From: Duganella dendranthematis
GTDB taxonomy: Bacteria > Pseudomonadota > Gammaproteobacteria > Burkholderiales > Burkholderiaceae_D
Direction of reading: 5' to 3'
Length of the DNA stretch: 64,000 nucleotides
Assembly (NCBI RefSeq): GCF_012849375.1
Contig: NZ_CP051684.1
Span: 1-64,000 of the forward strand
Both the position numbers and the translations under genes were made by a program. The notes under the pieces were generated by a model, which did no database searches, was not told the origin of the DNA, and saw only the letters and a list, made by a program, of their open reading frames with translations. Of this stretch, positions 25,956 to 35,507 are shown in pieces (position 1 is the stretch's first letter; each line of letters begins with the position of its first letter).

Positions 25956-27326
25956 ATGAGCTATTCGCCAAACATCATCGATCCGGTCCCGCCAGCGGCT
26001 TATCCAGCGCTGCAAGGTGTTGCGACTGCGGCGCCGGCGATGCCGTCGTCCTGGAACGGGGTGGCGTTGCTGCATCCGTTCAGCCCGCCCCAATCGAACA
26101 ATCCCACCCCCAACAATCCTTTCTTCCAGCTGTGCGTCGCCAACCTCACGTATGTCGCCGGGACCTATTTTTCGGCGCAAATCGCCGGCGTCGATCATGG
26201 CAGCTGGTGGTATATCGTGACGCCAGGCGGCACCCAGCTGTCGATTGACCAGGGAATTACCTGGAGCAACGTCGACATGGGCTGGTCGTTGCCGGACAAC
26301 TGGTTTGGCGGGCAACTGGCACACGCCGCGTGCGCCGGCGCCAGTCCGCTCAACTGGATGCCTGGTCCGACCGTGGACTGGTGGAAGGTTCCCGTGCCCG
26401 CCACATCAGGGGACACGCCCGCCGCGGCAACCTGGATGTGGTTCGACTCGTCGTCCGCGGCACCGGTGCGCATGATGTTCGGCCAGGGGCCGCTCTCGAC
26501 GGATCAGGGCGACCCTACGCAACTGGCGCTGTTCCAGATGTATTCGATGAGTTACCTGCCTGTCTTCAGCGAAGGCGCGCCGGCGCAGCCGCCGCCATGG
26601 GAAGCGCCGGTTTTCCCCGGCTTCCAGAACGGCAATCCGGCAGGCTACCAGACCTTCCAGTGGAATGGTAATTTTGGCATGACAGCATTCATGACGCCGG
26701 TAAACGAACAGTACAACCCGCTGGCGACCCGAATACTGTATGTGTGGAAGCCTGACGCTCAATACGCGCTGTTTAGCGACCGTGCTCAACATACAAAGAT
26801 GCTTTACGAATACAGCCAGCCCAATCCCGGCTCGCTGACGACCCAAATTGCCATCCTGACCGGACCGGCACCGGTGGCCATCCAGCCGGCGCCGGCGCAA
26901 AGCGCAACCAGTTACGACATTCAATATACGAATGCCGGAGGGGCGACGTGCGCGGGCCCGAGTCGCGGCTTCGACTTCCCCCAAGAGCCGCCGAACTGGA
27001 TGTCGCTGCCGGCGATAAACGGCGTCATCCACGCCACCATCAACAACAATCCTGTGGTCAGTCCCGGCGCTACCGTGCTGATTTATTCGGCGCTGTTCCC
27101 ACCGTCAGGAAACAATTATCCCGACTCCACTTATTTGTGGACATGGTATTCGCCGCTCGACGCCTCCGGCATCCGTGCCCGGCCGGTGACCTTCATGCAG
27201 TCGCAGTCCGGCGTCAATCTCGGCACCAGTCTGGCGCTGGCCGATTACTTCTTTTACGAGGAGTTTGAAACGCCGATTGATCCGGGCAACTTCGCCATCC
27301 CGGCGATCTGCGAAGTACCTGAATAA
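25956..27326 (+). CDS. Unrecognised 456-residue Trp/Pro-rich protein
   Basis: Not assigned to any family I recognise. No signal peptide or membrane helix is visible; the protein begins MSYSPNIIDPVPPAAYPALQ. It is rich in Trp, Pro, Asn and Ser, with beta-prone stretches (YVAGTYFSAQIAGVDHGSWW; FQTFQWNGNF-like segments around 235-245; NNYPDSTYLWTWYSPL). It follows the CxxCH protein by 9 bases and is clearly co-transcribed; a hairpin ends the unit at 27348. The pairing suggests a dedicated partner or substrate of the haem-like protein, but no function can be given. Confidence 0.8.
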   Translation: MSYSPNIIDPVPPAAYPALQGVATAAPAMPSSWNGVALLHPFSPPQSNNPTPNNPFFQLCVANLTYVAGTYFSAQIAGVDHGSWWYIVTPGGTQLSIDQGITWSNVDMGWSLPDNWFGGQLAHAACAGASPLNWMPGPTVDWWKVPVPATSGDTPAAATWMWFDSSSAAPVRMMFGQGPLSTDQGDPTQLALFQMYSMSYLPVFSEGAPAQPPPWEAPVFPGFQNGNPAGYQTFQWNGNFGMTAFMTPVNEQYNPLATRILYVWKPDAQYALFSDRAQHTKMLYEYSQPNPGSLTTQIAILTGPAPVAIQPAPAQSATSYDIQYTNAGGATCAGPSRGFDFPQEPPNWMSLPAINGVIHATINNNPVVSPGATVLIYSALFPPSGNNYPDSTYLWTWYSPLDASGIRARPVTFMQSQSGVNLGTSLALADYFFYEEFETPIDPGNFAIPAICEVPE

Positions 27327-27347
27327 ATGGCCCACCGCTGAAGGCAA

Positions 27348-27373
27348 AAAGGGCAGCAACATGGCTGCCCTTT
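27348..27373. terminator. Bidirectional intrinsic terminator
   Basis: AAAGGGCAGC and GCTGCCCTTT form a perfect 10-base stem around a 6-base loop between two convergent genes. On the minus strand the stem runs into five T residues; on the plus strand only three follow. It probably serves both the CxxCH unit and the sensor-kinase gene. Confidence 0.85.
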
Positions 27374-27380
27374 CGGCGGA

Positions 27381-30371
27381 CTACCGATAAGCCAATCTGG
27401 CACGCAGTGCAAGCTCGATGGCGGTCCCATCATCGGGTTTGCTGTGGATCGTCAACCTGGCGCCGATGCGCGTGGCCCGCTCGCGCATGCCGGCCAGTCC
27501 CCAATGACGCTCCCGCTGCCCCGACTGAAGAACAGAGTCATCAAAGCCCCTGCCCTGATCGCGCACTTGCAACGTCAAGCCGGCGCTGTCGTGGACCAGC
27601 TGCACCGACACTGCGGCGCTGCCGGAATGGCGTAGCGCGTTGGACACTGCTTCACGGGCGATGGCAAACAGCTCGTCCTTGACCTCGGCCTGCAACGCAC
27701 GCCGCGGCCCGTGTTCGGACACCGAAAACGCCACGCCCTGTTGCGCGCAGGCGGCGCCGCATGTGCTTTCCAGCGCCGGCGCCAGCTCGCCCTGGCACAA
27801 GTGGTTGACGCGCAGGTCCATCAACTGGTCGCGCCCCTCTTCCGCCACCACGTCGGCGGCCTCCAGCGCGGCGTCAATCTGCAGCTGGACCACATCGTTC
27901 TTCGGCAGCACTGCTTTGATACTGTGGAAGCGCAGTATCAGGGACTGCACGCTTTGCAGATAGGTGTCATGCAGAGTACGGGCGATGCGCTCGCGCTCGG
28001 CCATCCGCACATCGAAGCTGCGCTGCATGCGGCGCAACGCCTGCCGCAGCCGCAGGCGGTGAACAGCCCATGCCAACAGCACCACCACTGCCACGATCAG
28101 CAGCTTGAACCACACCGTTTGCACCAGCGCCGGCGGCACCACCAGCAGCACGCTGGCGCCATTGGTGTTCCACACGCCATCTTCGTTGGCGGCCACCACG
28201 CGGAAGCGGTAACTGCCCGGCGCCAGCGTGGTGTAATAGGCCGAACGGCGATTGCCGGCCTCCTGCCATTGCGTGTCCACGCCTTCCAGCATATAGCGGA
28301 ACTGCACCCGCTGCGGCAACGTCAGACTCAGCGCGGTGTAATCGATGCGCACGCTCTCCGGCGATGACGGCAGCGGCACTTGCGGCTGCGCTGGCCGCAA
28401 TGGCTGGGCCGCCTGGTCCGACCAGATCCCTGTGATGTGCACCGGTGGTGGCGACGGATTGGTCGGGTAGCGCTGCGGGTCCAGCCGGTAAACGCCGCTG
28501 CTGGTAGCAAACAGTAATTCACCGGTGCTGAGCCGTGTCAGGCGCGGCGTGGATGACTCGTTGGCCGAGATGCCGCGCACGCCGTCATTGAAATTGAACT
28601 GCACGACGCGTACCGCATAGTCAGGCTGCTGCATCGCCTGATCCATTTCTTTGGCGTCAATCGCCTGCAGGCCTTGCGAAGAATTGATCCACACCCGGCC
28701 ATCGGGCGCCACCAGCACGCCCTTGACACCGAAAAAGCGTGCCTCGTTGGCGCCCTTCAGCGATCGGAACACCTTGCCGTCAAACCACATCAGGCCAGGT
28801 AGACCGCCCACCAGGACGCCATTGCGATACGGCGTGATGGCATCGATCTCCCCCAGCTTCAGCCCTTCTTTCGCGCCCAGTTTGACTACCTTGCGCCCCT
28901 CCAGCTTGAACACCACATTGTCAACCGTGGCGAACCATAGGTGGCCAGCCGTGTCGGCCGCCATGCTCACCACGACCGCCTTGTCCAGCTCAGGCATGCC
29001 GCCCAACGCGGTCCAGGCGCCATCCTGGAGCCGGAACACGCCACTGCCGGCAAACGACACCCACAGGCCGCCGTCGGCATCCATCACCATATCGAGAATG
29101 GCAATGAAACGACGTTTGCCGAGACTGGCCGGTGGTGGAATGTGCACCCGCTGCTTGCCGTTGACCTGCCACAGGCCGTCGCGTGCCCCGCTCCACACCT
29201 GGCCGCGCGGATCGCGGTAGAGCGTCGTCACCAGCGTGGCGTCGCCGGCGCCCGGGCCATAATGCACCGGCGCGGCGCCCAGCGCGGAATAGTAATACTG
29301 GTCGATCCAGACATCGCCATGGCTACCGGCCAGCAAGGGGGCGCCAAAGGTCAGCATCGGCGCCAACTGCAGCTCCTGCACGCGGCGGGAACGGAACTGA
29401 TCCAGGCCTTCGGGGGTGGCAATCCAGATATTGCCTTCATGGTCCTGGTGTAGCGCCGATACCGACGTCCCGGTCAGCCCCTGCTGCGCGGTAAATTCCC
29501 GCACAACGGGCTTGCCGCCCTCGAACGTCACCTGGCGCACGCCCTCATGCGCCGCAGACCATAGGTTGCCCGCATGGTCGAACATGAACTTGATGGAGTC
29601 GGCCATCGACATATCCGGCACTGCGGCCTTGACGTCCTGCGGTGCGTACACCAGCTGCATGCCATGACCGCCGGGCTGGGATGCCCACACCCGGCCATCC
29701 GGTGTTTCTGCCAGCCGGCCGGCAACGTGCTGTTCCGCCACCTTGGTAAATTCCTGGGCGCCAGGCGGGCGCGAGTACAGGCCGGCAGGACTCAGCAGCC
29801 AGAACGTGCCACGCCGGTCCTGCATCAAATCGAGCGCCAGGAACTTGGCCGGCAGGCCGAGCGCCGCATTGGCATCGGTCCAGCGCCTGGCGCCCGGTGC
29901 CAGCTGGGCGATGCCGGTCGAAGTGGCAGCCCATAGGCGCCCGTTGGCTTCTTGAACCACTTTGTACACCGCAGCACGCGGCAGGCCATCTGCGTCGTCG
30001 TAGCTTGTCGACACCCCATCCTGCAACAGCGCCAGACCGCCGCCGGTAAACGACATCCACAAGCGGCCGTCGGCAAGGCGTCCCATGGCCAGAATCCCGC
30101 TGCTGAACAGGCTGCCTGAGCGCGGCTGGTACAACTCGAATTGGGCGCCGTCAAAACGATAGAGTCCATCCCCGGTGCCCAGCCATAGCCAACCGTCGGC
30201 GGTCTGTTCGATGTCCTGGATGTTGGGCGGCGCGCCATCGCGGGCAGTCCACGCCGTGTGCTGCATCTCGATCAGCGCCGGCGGATGGCTTGGGGCCGAC
30301 GCGGCACTGGCGGGCTGCGGACCGCTCAACGTCAGCCAGACCGTGACTACCACTGCCAGGATTTTTTTCAT
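27381..30371 (-). CDS. Beta-propeller sensor histidine kinase (Reg_prop, Y_Y_Y, HisKA_3)
   Basis: A 996-residue membrane kinase. A signal peptide (1-23) leads into a large periplasmic two-propeller sensor with repeated units such as DGWLWLGTGDGLYRFDG, GNIWIATPEGLDQF and GRVWINSSQGLQAI (about 40-620), then a Y_Y_Y domain (YRFRVVAANEDGVWN), one membrane helix (about 745-765), a HisKA_3 domain with the phospho-histidine in ARTLHDTYLQ (about His801) and a NarX/LytS-like ATPase (AREAVSNALRHSG; DQGRGFDD; GLAGMRERA). Propeller sensors of this type often watch glycans or surface signals. No adjacent regulator exists on the same strand; the NarL-type gene at 32193 is the nearest candidate partner. Confidence 0.93.
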   Translation of the reverse strand: MKKILAVVVTVWLTLSGPQPASAASAPSHPPALIEMQHTAWTARDGAPPNIQDIEQTADGWLWLGTGDGLYRFDGAQFELYQPRSGSLFSSGILAMGRLADGRLWMSFTGGGLALLQDGVSTSYDDADGLPRAAVYKVVQEANGRLWAATSTGIAQLAPGARRWTDANAALGLPAKFLALDLMQDRRGTFWLLSPAGLYSRPPGAQEFTKVAEQHVAGRLAETPDGRVWASQPGGHGMQLVYAPQDVKAAVPDMSMADSIKFMFDHAGNLWSAAHEGVRQVTFEGGKPVVREFTAQQGLTGTSVSALHQDHEGNIWIATPEGLDQFRSRRVQELQLAPMLTFGAPLLAGSHGDVWIDQYYYSALGAAPVHYGPGAGDATLVTTLYRDPRGQVWSGARDGLWQVNGKQRVHIPPPASLGKRRFIAILDMVMDADGGLWVSFAGSGVFRLQDGAWTALGGMPELDKAVVVSMAADTAGHLWFATVDNVVFKLEGRKVVKLGAKEGLKLGEIDAITPYRNGVLVGGLPGLMWFDGKVFRSLKGANEARFFGVKGVLVAPDGRVWINSSQGLQAIDAKEMDQAMQQPDYAVRVVQFNFNDGVRGISANESSTPRLTRLSTGELLFATSSGVYRLDPQRYPTNPSPPPVHITGIWSDQAAQPLRPAQPQVPLPSSPESVRIDYTALSLTLPQRVQFRYMLEGVDTQWQEAGNRRSAYYTTLAPGSYRFRVVAANEDGVWNTNGASVLLVVPPALVQTVWFKLLIVAVVVLLAWAVHRLRLRQALRRMQRSFDVRMAERERIARTLHDTYLQSVQSLILRFHSIKAVLPKNDVVQLQIDAALEAADVVAEEGRDQLMDLRVNHLCQGELAPALESTCGAACAQQGVAFSVSEHGPRRALQAEVKDELFAIAREAVSNALRHSGSAAVSVQLVHDSAGLTLQVRDQGRGFDDSVLQSGQRERHWGLAGMRERATRIGARLTIHSKPDDGTAIELALRARLAYR

Positions 30372-30571
30372 CGTTATCGTATGGGTGTGGGGGAAAGCGC
30401 TCCGTTGATTATGCCAATCTTGTTCCCTGGGTGGAGAGGCCTACCCACATTGGGTGAACATCGTTGCGTTAGCTAAAATTTATAATTTCACTGCGAGTCA
30501 TTCCCGCGCCACGGGCGAGTTCCTACAATTTACGAACCTTAAACCGCGTTGTATTTTGAGAGGACGTCCCA

Positions 30572-31558
30572 GTGAACCCTTCCCGCATTCTTGGCCACAG
30601 CGTGGCCGCAATCAGCCTGGCCATCCTGGCCCACGTCGCGTACGCCGCGACCCCCGCCGCGCCCGCAAGCAGCAATGTCGCCAGCACGGCCAGCGTCAGC
30701 TATCGCAACGTCAAGGTCGATGGCGTGAATATCTTCTACCGCGAGGCGGGGCCGAAGAACGCCCCGACGCTGCTGCTACTGCACGGCTTCCCGACCTCGT
30801 CGCAAATGTTCCGCAACCTGATCCCCATGCTGGCCGACCGCTATCACATCATCGCGCCGGACTATCCAGGCTACGGCCAGTCCGACATGCCGCCGATGGA
30901 CAAGTTCGAATACAGCTTCGACCACCTGGCCAGCATCATCGACAAGTTCACCACCGCGGTCGGCGTCTCGCGCTACGCGCTGTACGTCCAGGACTATGGC
31001 GCGCCGATCGGCTACCGCATCGCCGCCGCCCACCCGGAGCGCGTGACCGCCATCGTGGTCCAGAACGGCAACGCCTATGACGAGGGTCTCGACAACGACT
31101 TCTGGGTCCCGGCCAAAAAATACTGGGCCGCTAAAACGGAAGCCAACGGCAAGCCGCTGCGCCAGCTGTTCGAAATGCCGGCGACCAAGTGGCAGTACTC
31201 GGAAGGCTACCGCGACCAGACCCACATCAGCCCCGACGCCGCGACCATCGATCAGGCCTTGATGGACCGTCCGGGCAACAAGGATATTCAACTGGAGATG
31301 TTCTACAGCTACGGCACCAATCCCGGCCACTATCCGGAATGGCAGGCTTATTTCCGCAAGCACCAGCCGCCGATGCTGATCGTATGGGGCAAGAACGACA
31401 AGATCTTCCCGGCCGCCGGCGCCCACCCTTACCTGCGCGATCTGCCGAAGGCGGAACTGCACCTGCTCGATACCGGCCACTTCGCCCTGGAAGAAGACAG
31501 CGCCGTCATCGCCGGCCTGATGCGCAAGTTCCTGGGGCGCACCCTGAAGCAGCAATAA
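30572..31558 (+). CDS. Exported alpha/beta hydrolase, haloalkane dehalogenase/epoxide hydrolase-like
   Basis: A 328-residue alpha/beta hydrolase with a signal peptide (about 1-26, ending AYA). The oxyanion segment is [16 protein letters not shown]; the nucleophile elbow is [10 protein letters not shown] with Asp141 as nucleophile, the arrangement of haloalkane dehalogenases and epoxide hydrolases rather than esterases; the histidine is His303 in [11 protein letters not shown]. The actual substrate is unknown. A cytoplasmic paralogue sits at 34608. The gene is divergent from the sensor kinase across 200 bases. Confidence 0.9.
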   Translation: MNPSRILGHSVAAISLAILAHVAYAATPAAPASSNVASTASVSYRNVKVDGVNIFYREAGPKNAPTLLLLHGFPTSSQMFRNLIPMLADRYHIIAPDYPGYGQSDMPPMDKFEYSFDHLASIIDKFTTAVGVSRYALYVQDYGAPIGYRIAAAHPERVTAIVVQNGNAYDEGLDNDFWVPAKKYWAAKTEANGKPLRQLFEMPATKWQYSEGYRDQTHISPDAATIDQALMDRPGNKDIQLEMFYSYGTNPGHYPEWQAYFRKHQPPMLIVWGKNDKIFPAAGAHPYLRDLPKAELHLLDTGHFALEEDSAVIAGLMRKFLGRTLKQQ

Positions 31559-31588
31559 CCCGTCCCATCAACGAGCACAGGAGCACAC

Positions 31589-32068
31589 ATGACAGCAACC
31601 ACCGCACCCCGGCCACCGCTGCCGCCGTTTACCCACGAGTCGGCGGTCGAGAAAGTACGCCTCGCCGAAGATGGCTGGAATACGCGCAACGCCGGAAAAG
31701 TCAGCCTGGCCTACACCCCGGACAGCCGCTGGCGCAACCGCGCCGAGTTCGCCACCGGCCGGCCAGAGATCGTGCAGCTGCTGACGCGTAAATGGACCAG
31801 GGAACTTGATTATCGCCTGATCAAGGAGTTGTGGGCATTCGGCGGTAACCGCATCGCGGTGCGCTACGCCTACGAGTGGCGCGATGACTCGGGCAACTGG
31901 TTCCGCTCGTACGGCAACGAGAACTGGGAGTTCGATGAGCAAGGCTTGATGCAGCGGCGTTTTGCCTGCATCAACGATCTGGCGATCACGGAGGCTGAGC
32001 GGAAATTCCACTGGCCGCTGGGCCGCCGCCCGGATGACCATCCCGGCCTGACTGAACTGGGCCTTTAG
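31589..32068 (+). CDS. DUF1348 / NTF2-like protein
   Basis: A 159-residue cytoplasmic protein of the SnoaL/NTF2-like fold: a central [36 protein letters not shown], then [20 protein letters not shown] and the C-terminal [17 protein letters not shown], the usual DUF1348 pattern. The biochemical role of the family is not established. It follows the exported hydrolase by 30 bases and probably shares its transcript. Confidence 0.88.
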   Translation: MTATTAPRPPLPPFTHESAVEKVRLAEDGWNTRNAGKVSLAYTPDSRWRNRAEFATGRPEIVQLLTRKWTRELDYRLIKELWAFGGNRIAVRYAYEWRDDSGNWFRSYGNENWEFDEQGLMQRRFACINDLAITEAERKFHWPLGRRPDDHPGLTELGL

Positions 32069-32192
32069 CCTGCGACGGCGGGCGGCGATCCGCACGCCCC
32101 GGGTGGGGTACTCCATCGAGGTATTGAGCTTGTGTTGTGACTACTGTAGGCTTGCAATTTAGTTACGACAGACCTTGATTCGCCCCACCCGC

Positions 32193-32828
32193 ATGAACGC
32201 TTACCAGCCGCTACCGATCACTGTGCTCACAGTGGATGACCATCCCCTGTTCCAGCAGGGCATCGCCAGCGTCATCGCCAACGAACCAGATCTTTATCTG
32301 GTCGGCCAGGCCGCCAACGGCGCGGAGGGGATCGCACTGTTCCGCGAAAAGCGCCCCGCCGTCACCCTGATCGATCTGCAAATGCCCGACATGAGCGGGA
32401 TCGACGTCATCGTCGCCATCCGCGCCGAATTCCCCGCCGCCCGCATCGTGGTGCTGACCACGCTGGAGGGCGATGTCAACGCCGCGCGCGCGATCAAGGT
32501 CGGCGCGGTCGGCTATCTGTTCAAGAGTTCGGTCCGCAAGACGCTGCTGGAGACCGTGCGCATCGTCCACGCCGGCGGGCAATGCATTCCGCCATCGCTG
32601 GCGCATGCCTTGCTGGCGACCCGTAACGGCAATGCGATCACCGGGCGCGAGGTCGACGTCCTCAAGCTGGTCGCACACGGCAACTCCAACGTCTCCATCG
32701 CCGAGGCCTTGAGCCTCTCTCCCGAAACCGTCAAAGGCTACGTCAGCAGCATCCTGCTGAAGCTGCAGGCGCGCGACCGCGCCCACGCGGTCCTGATCGC
32801 GCTGCAACGCGGCATCCTCAGCCTCTGA
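32193..32828 (+). CDS. NarL/FixJ-family response regulator
   Basis: A 211-residue regulator with an intact receiver: TVDDHPLFQQGIASVI, phosphoacceptor in VTLIDLQMPDMSGIDV, Thr in VVLTTLEGD and Lys in GYLFKSSVRK. The LuxR-type output reads TGREVDVLKLVAHGNSNVSI and LSPETVKGYVSSILLKLQAR. The ATG at 32193 is chosen over a TTG at 32175. HisKA_3 kinases normally phosphorylate NarL-type regulators, so the propeller kinase at 27381 is a plausible partner, though two genes lie between them (inference). Confidence 0.93.
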   Translation: MNAYQPLPITVLTVDDHPLFQQGIASVIANEPDLYLVGQAANGAEGIALFREKRPAVTLIDLQMPDMSGIDVIVAIRAEFPAARIVVLTTLEGDVNAARAIKVGAVGYLFKSSVRKTLLETVRIVHAGGQCIPPSLAHALLATRNGNAITGREVDVLKLVAHGNSNVSIAEALSLSPETVKGYVSSILLKLQARDRAHAVLIALQRGILSL

Positions 32829-32844
32829 CCCCATTGTTGCCGCT

Positions 32845-32861
32845 CCCCCCATTACGGGGGG
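32845..32861 (+). terminator. G/C hairpin after NarL-type gene
   Basis: Six C residues and six G residues flank ATTAC 17 bases after the stop of the response-regulator gene. The stem is strong, but there is no T-tract, so an intrinsic terminator is only possible. Confidence 0.35.
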
Positions 32862-32968
32862 AAACGCGCCGCCATCTTTTTACCGCACTGCGATAAAGCG
32901 ATAAAAATCGGTCAAACTTGCTTTTATGGATTCGGTCTCCCTTCCAATCCATCTGGAGAAGCCAAGTT

Positions 32969-33877
32969 ATGGATCAGATACATCTCATGCAGGTCTTTGT
33001 TGCCGTGGGCGAGCAGGAAAGCTTTGTCGGCGCTTCGCGACGGCTGGACTTGTCGCCGGCGTCCGTCACGCGCGCCATTGGCGGGCTGGAGGCCTTGCTG
33101 GGCGTCCGGCTGCTGCGCCGTACCACGCGCAATGTGCGGCTGACGGAAGTTGGCCGCCGCTACCTGAGCGACAGCCGCGAAATTCTGGCCAGCATCGCCG
33201 AAGCCAACGAGGTCGCCGCCGGCGGCAATACCGCCCTCAAAGGTGAACTCTCCGTCACCGCGCCCGCCGGCTACGGACGGTTGTTCATCATGCCCTGCAT
33301 CGTCGAGTTCCTGAAGCGCTATCCCGAGGTCGAGGTCTCGGGACACTTCCTGGACCGCATCGTCAACCTGGTCGACGAAGGCATCGATGTCGCGGTACGG
33401 ATCGGGCATCTGCCGGACTCCAGCGCCAAGGGGCTGCGCGTCGGCCAGGTGCGGCGGGTGCTGTGCGCCTCACCGGAATACCTGGCCCGGCACGGCGTCC
33501 CACGCGTTCCCGGCGATTTGCAACGGCACACGATCGTCGCGACCGCCGGCGTGGCGCAAAGCGTGGAATGGAAGTTCGGCGGCGCCGGCAACCGGACTGC
33601 GGTGCGGATCAAACCACGCCTGACCGTTACCAACAATGAAGAAGCGATCGAGGCGGTGCTGGCCGGGCTGGGGATCTGCCGCCTGATGTGCTACCAGGTC
33701 GGCGCCGCGCTGGCTGCGGGGCAGCTGAAAATCATTCTGGCCGAGCACGAGGAAGCGCCGCTGCCCGTACACATTCTGCACCGGGAAAGTAACTTCGGAT
33801 CCCCCAAGGTGCGCCACTTCATCGACTTGCTGGCCACGTCACTGCGCACGCACCCGTACATGAATCACGCTGGTTAA
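32969..33877 (+). CDS. LysR-family transcriptional regulator
   Basis: A 302-residue LysR regulator. The N-terminal helix-turn-helix is clear (MQVFVAVGEQESFVGASRRL; SPASVTRAIGGLEALLGVRL), followed by the inducer-binding fold (GELSVTAPAGYGRLFIMPCI; EGIDVAVRIGHLPDSSAKGL; VLAGLGICRLMCYQVG). The ATG at 32969 has GGAGA upstream; the open frame extends 17 codons further without a ribosome site. The next gene, an alpha/beta hydrolase, starts 21 bases downstream on the same strand, so the regulator and its probable targets are co-oriented. Confidence 0.94.
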   Translation: MDQIHLMQVFVAVGEQESFVGASRRLDLSPASVTRAIGGLEALLGVRLLRRTTRNVRLTEVGRRYLSDSREILASIAEANEVAAGGNTALKGELSVTAPAGYGRLFIMPCIVEFLKRYPEVEVSGHFLDRIVNLVDEGIDVAVRIGHLPDSSAKGLRVGQVRRVLCASPEYLARHGVPRVPGDLQRHTIVATAGVAQSVEWKFGGAGNRTAVRIKPRLTVTNNEEAIEAVLAGLGICRLMCYQVGAALAAGQLKIILAEHEEAPLPVHILHRESNFGSPKVRHFIDLLATSLRTHPYMNHAG

Positions 33878-33898
33878 ACCAAACGAAAGAGGAACAAG

Positions 33899-34606
33899 AT
33901 GAACATTGCTGGCATATCTAAGAAAGTATCGGTCGTACTGGTGCATGGCGCTTTTGTCGATGGCTCCGGCTGGCAGGCGGTGCATGCCATCCTGTCGGAT
34001 CAAGGCTACGAAGTGCTGGTGGTGCAGAACCCGACGCTCACGCTGGAGGGCGACGTTGCCGCCACCGAGCGCGTGATCGGCCAGGCCCGCCATCCGGTGG
34101 TGCTGGTGGGCCACAGTTATGGCGGCGCCGTGGTCACCCAGGCCGGCGACCATCCCAAGGTCACCGCGGTAGTTTATCTGGCCGCTTTCGTCCCCGACGT
34201 GGGAGAGTCGATAGCCTCGCTCACCGCCCACCCGGCCGAACCGGGCGAGGCCACGGCGCCAGTGATGCCGCCGCAGGATGGCTTCCTGATGGTCGATCCG
34301 GAGCGATTCCCGCAAGCCTTCGGCGCTGATGTCGCGCTGGAACAGACCCGCTTCATGGCGGCGTCGCAAGTGCCGTGGGGACTGGGCGCTGTGACAGCGG
34401 AGATAACGCGCACCGCGTGGAAAACCAAACCCACCCATTACCTGCTTGCACTGGACGACTTGATGATACCGCCCCGCGCGCAGCGCCAGATGGCCAGCCG
34501 GGCCGGCGCGCGGGTTGTGGAAATCGCAAGCAGCCATGCGGTGATGCTGTCGCGGCCGCACGAGGTGGCCACGTTCATCGAGAACGCAGCCAAGCTGGTG
34601 GCCTGA
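33899..34606 (+). CDS. Alpha/beta hydrolase, serine-esterase type
   Basis: A 235-residue cytoplasmic hydrolase: VVLVHGAFVDGSGWQAVH (oxyanion region), nucleophile elbow VLVGHSYGGAVV (Ser73) and a late histidine in IASSHAVMLSRPHEVA. The pattern matches the small esterases close to plant salicylate-esterase/EstC-like proteins. The substrate is unknown. The stop is two bases from the next gene's start, so the hydrolases at 33899 and 34608 are co-translated. Confidence 0.88.
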   Translation: MNIAGISKKVSVVLVHGAFVDGSGWQAVHAILSDQGYEVLVVQNPTLTLEGDVAATERVIGQARHPVVLVGHSYGGAVVTQAGDHPKVTAVVYLAAFVPDVGESIASLTAHPAEPGEATAPVMPPQDGFLMVDPERFPQAFGADVALEQTRFMAASQVPWGLGAVTAEITRTAWKTKPTHYLLALDDLMIPPRAQRQMASRAGARVVEIASSHAVMLSRPHEVATFIENAAKLVA

Positions 34607-34607
34607 C

Positions 34608-35495
34608 ATGGATACCTCCGCCATCACCCGGCCGGTGACCTACCATCGCTCGGCCACTGTCGCCGGCCTCAAGGTCTTTTATCGTGAAGCCGGGCCTGCC
34701 GATGCGCCGGTCCTGGTGCTGCTGCATGGCTTCCCAAGCTCGTCGCACATGTTCCGCAACCTGATCCCGGCGCTGGCCGACCGCTATCGGGTGATTGCGC
34801 CAGATCTGCCAGGCTTCGGCCTGTCGGACATGCCATCGCCGGCTGACTTCCCGTACAGCTTTGCGACCTTCGCGGGCGTGGTCGATCAACTGCTGGTCCA
34901 GCTTGGCGCCGAACACTACGCGCTGTACGTGATGGATTACGGCGCCCCGGTCGGCTTTCGCCTGGCGTTGCTGCATCCCGAGCGGGTATCGGCGCTGGTC
35001 ATCCAGAACGGCAACGCCTATGAGGACGGCATGGGCGACTTCTGGGCCACCACGCGCGCGCTGTGGGCCGACAACAGCGACGCCAACCGCGACGTCATGC
35101 GGCCCTTCCTGAAGATCGAGGCGACCCGCTTCCAGTATGTGGCCGGGGTCAAGGACGAATCCCGAATCGATCCGGCGGCCTGGATACATGACCAGTTTTT
35201 CCTCGATCGTCCCGGCAACGAAGCGATTCAGTTCGCCATCATGTATGACTACCGGACCAACGTTGAGCTGTATCCCGCATTCCATGATTACTTCCGGGCC
35301 GCGCAACCGCCTGCGTTGATTTTATGGGGGGCCAACGATCCCATCTTCCTGCTGGCAGGCGCGACCGCCTTCCAGCGCGACCTGCCGCAGGCAGAACTGC
35401 ATCACCTCGATACCGGCCATTTCGCTCTGGAAGACAAGCTGGACGAGATGGTCCCTCTAATCCGGGAATTCCTCGGACGCCATTTACTCAAATAA
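34608..35495 (+). CDS. Alpha/beta hydrolase, paralogue of the exported hydrolase at 30572
   Basis: A 295-residue hydrolase without a signal peptide. It shares long blocks with the 30572 protein: FYREAGPADAPVLVLLHGFP, SHMFRNLIPALADRYRVIAP, YALYVMDYGAPVGFR and [13 protein letters not shown]. The nucleophile is Asp110 in VMDYGAP and the histidine is His271, a haloalkane dehalogenase/epoxide hydrolase arrangement. The two differ mainly in location: exported versus cytoplasmic. It sits in the LysR-led group and is followed by the YcaC-like gene after 12 bases. Confidence 0.9.
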   Translation: MDTSAITRPVTYHRSATVAGLKVFYREAGPADAPVLVLLHGFPSSSHMFRNLIPALADRYRVIAPDLPGFGLSDMPSPADFPYSFATFAGVVDQLLVQLGAEHYALYVMDYGAPVGFRLALLHPERVSALVIQNGNAYEDGMGDFWATTRALWADNSDANRDVMRPFLKIEATRFQYVAGVKDESRIDPAAWIHDQFFLDRPGNEAIQFAIMYDYRTNVELYPAFHDYFRAAQPPALILWGANDPIFLLAGATAFQRDLPQAELHHLDTGHFALEDKLDEMVPLIREFLGRHLLK

Positions 35496-35507
35496 AGGAG
35501 AATCACC

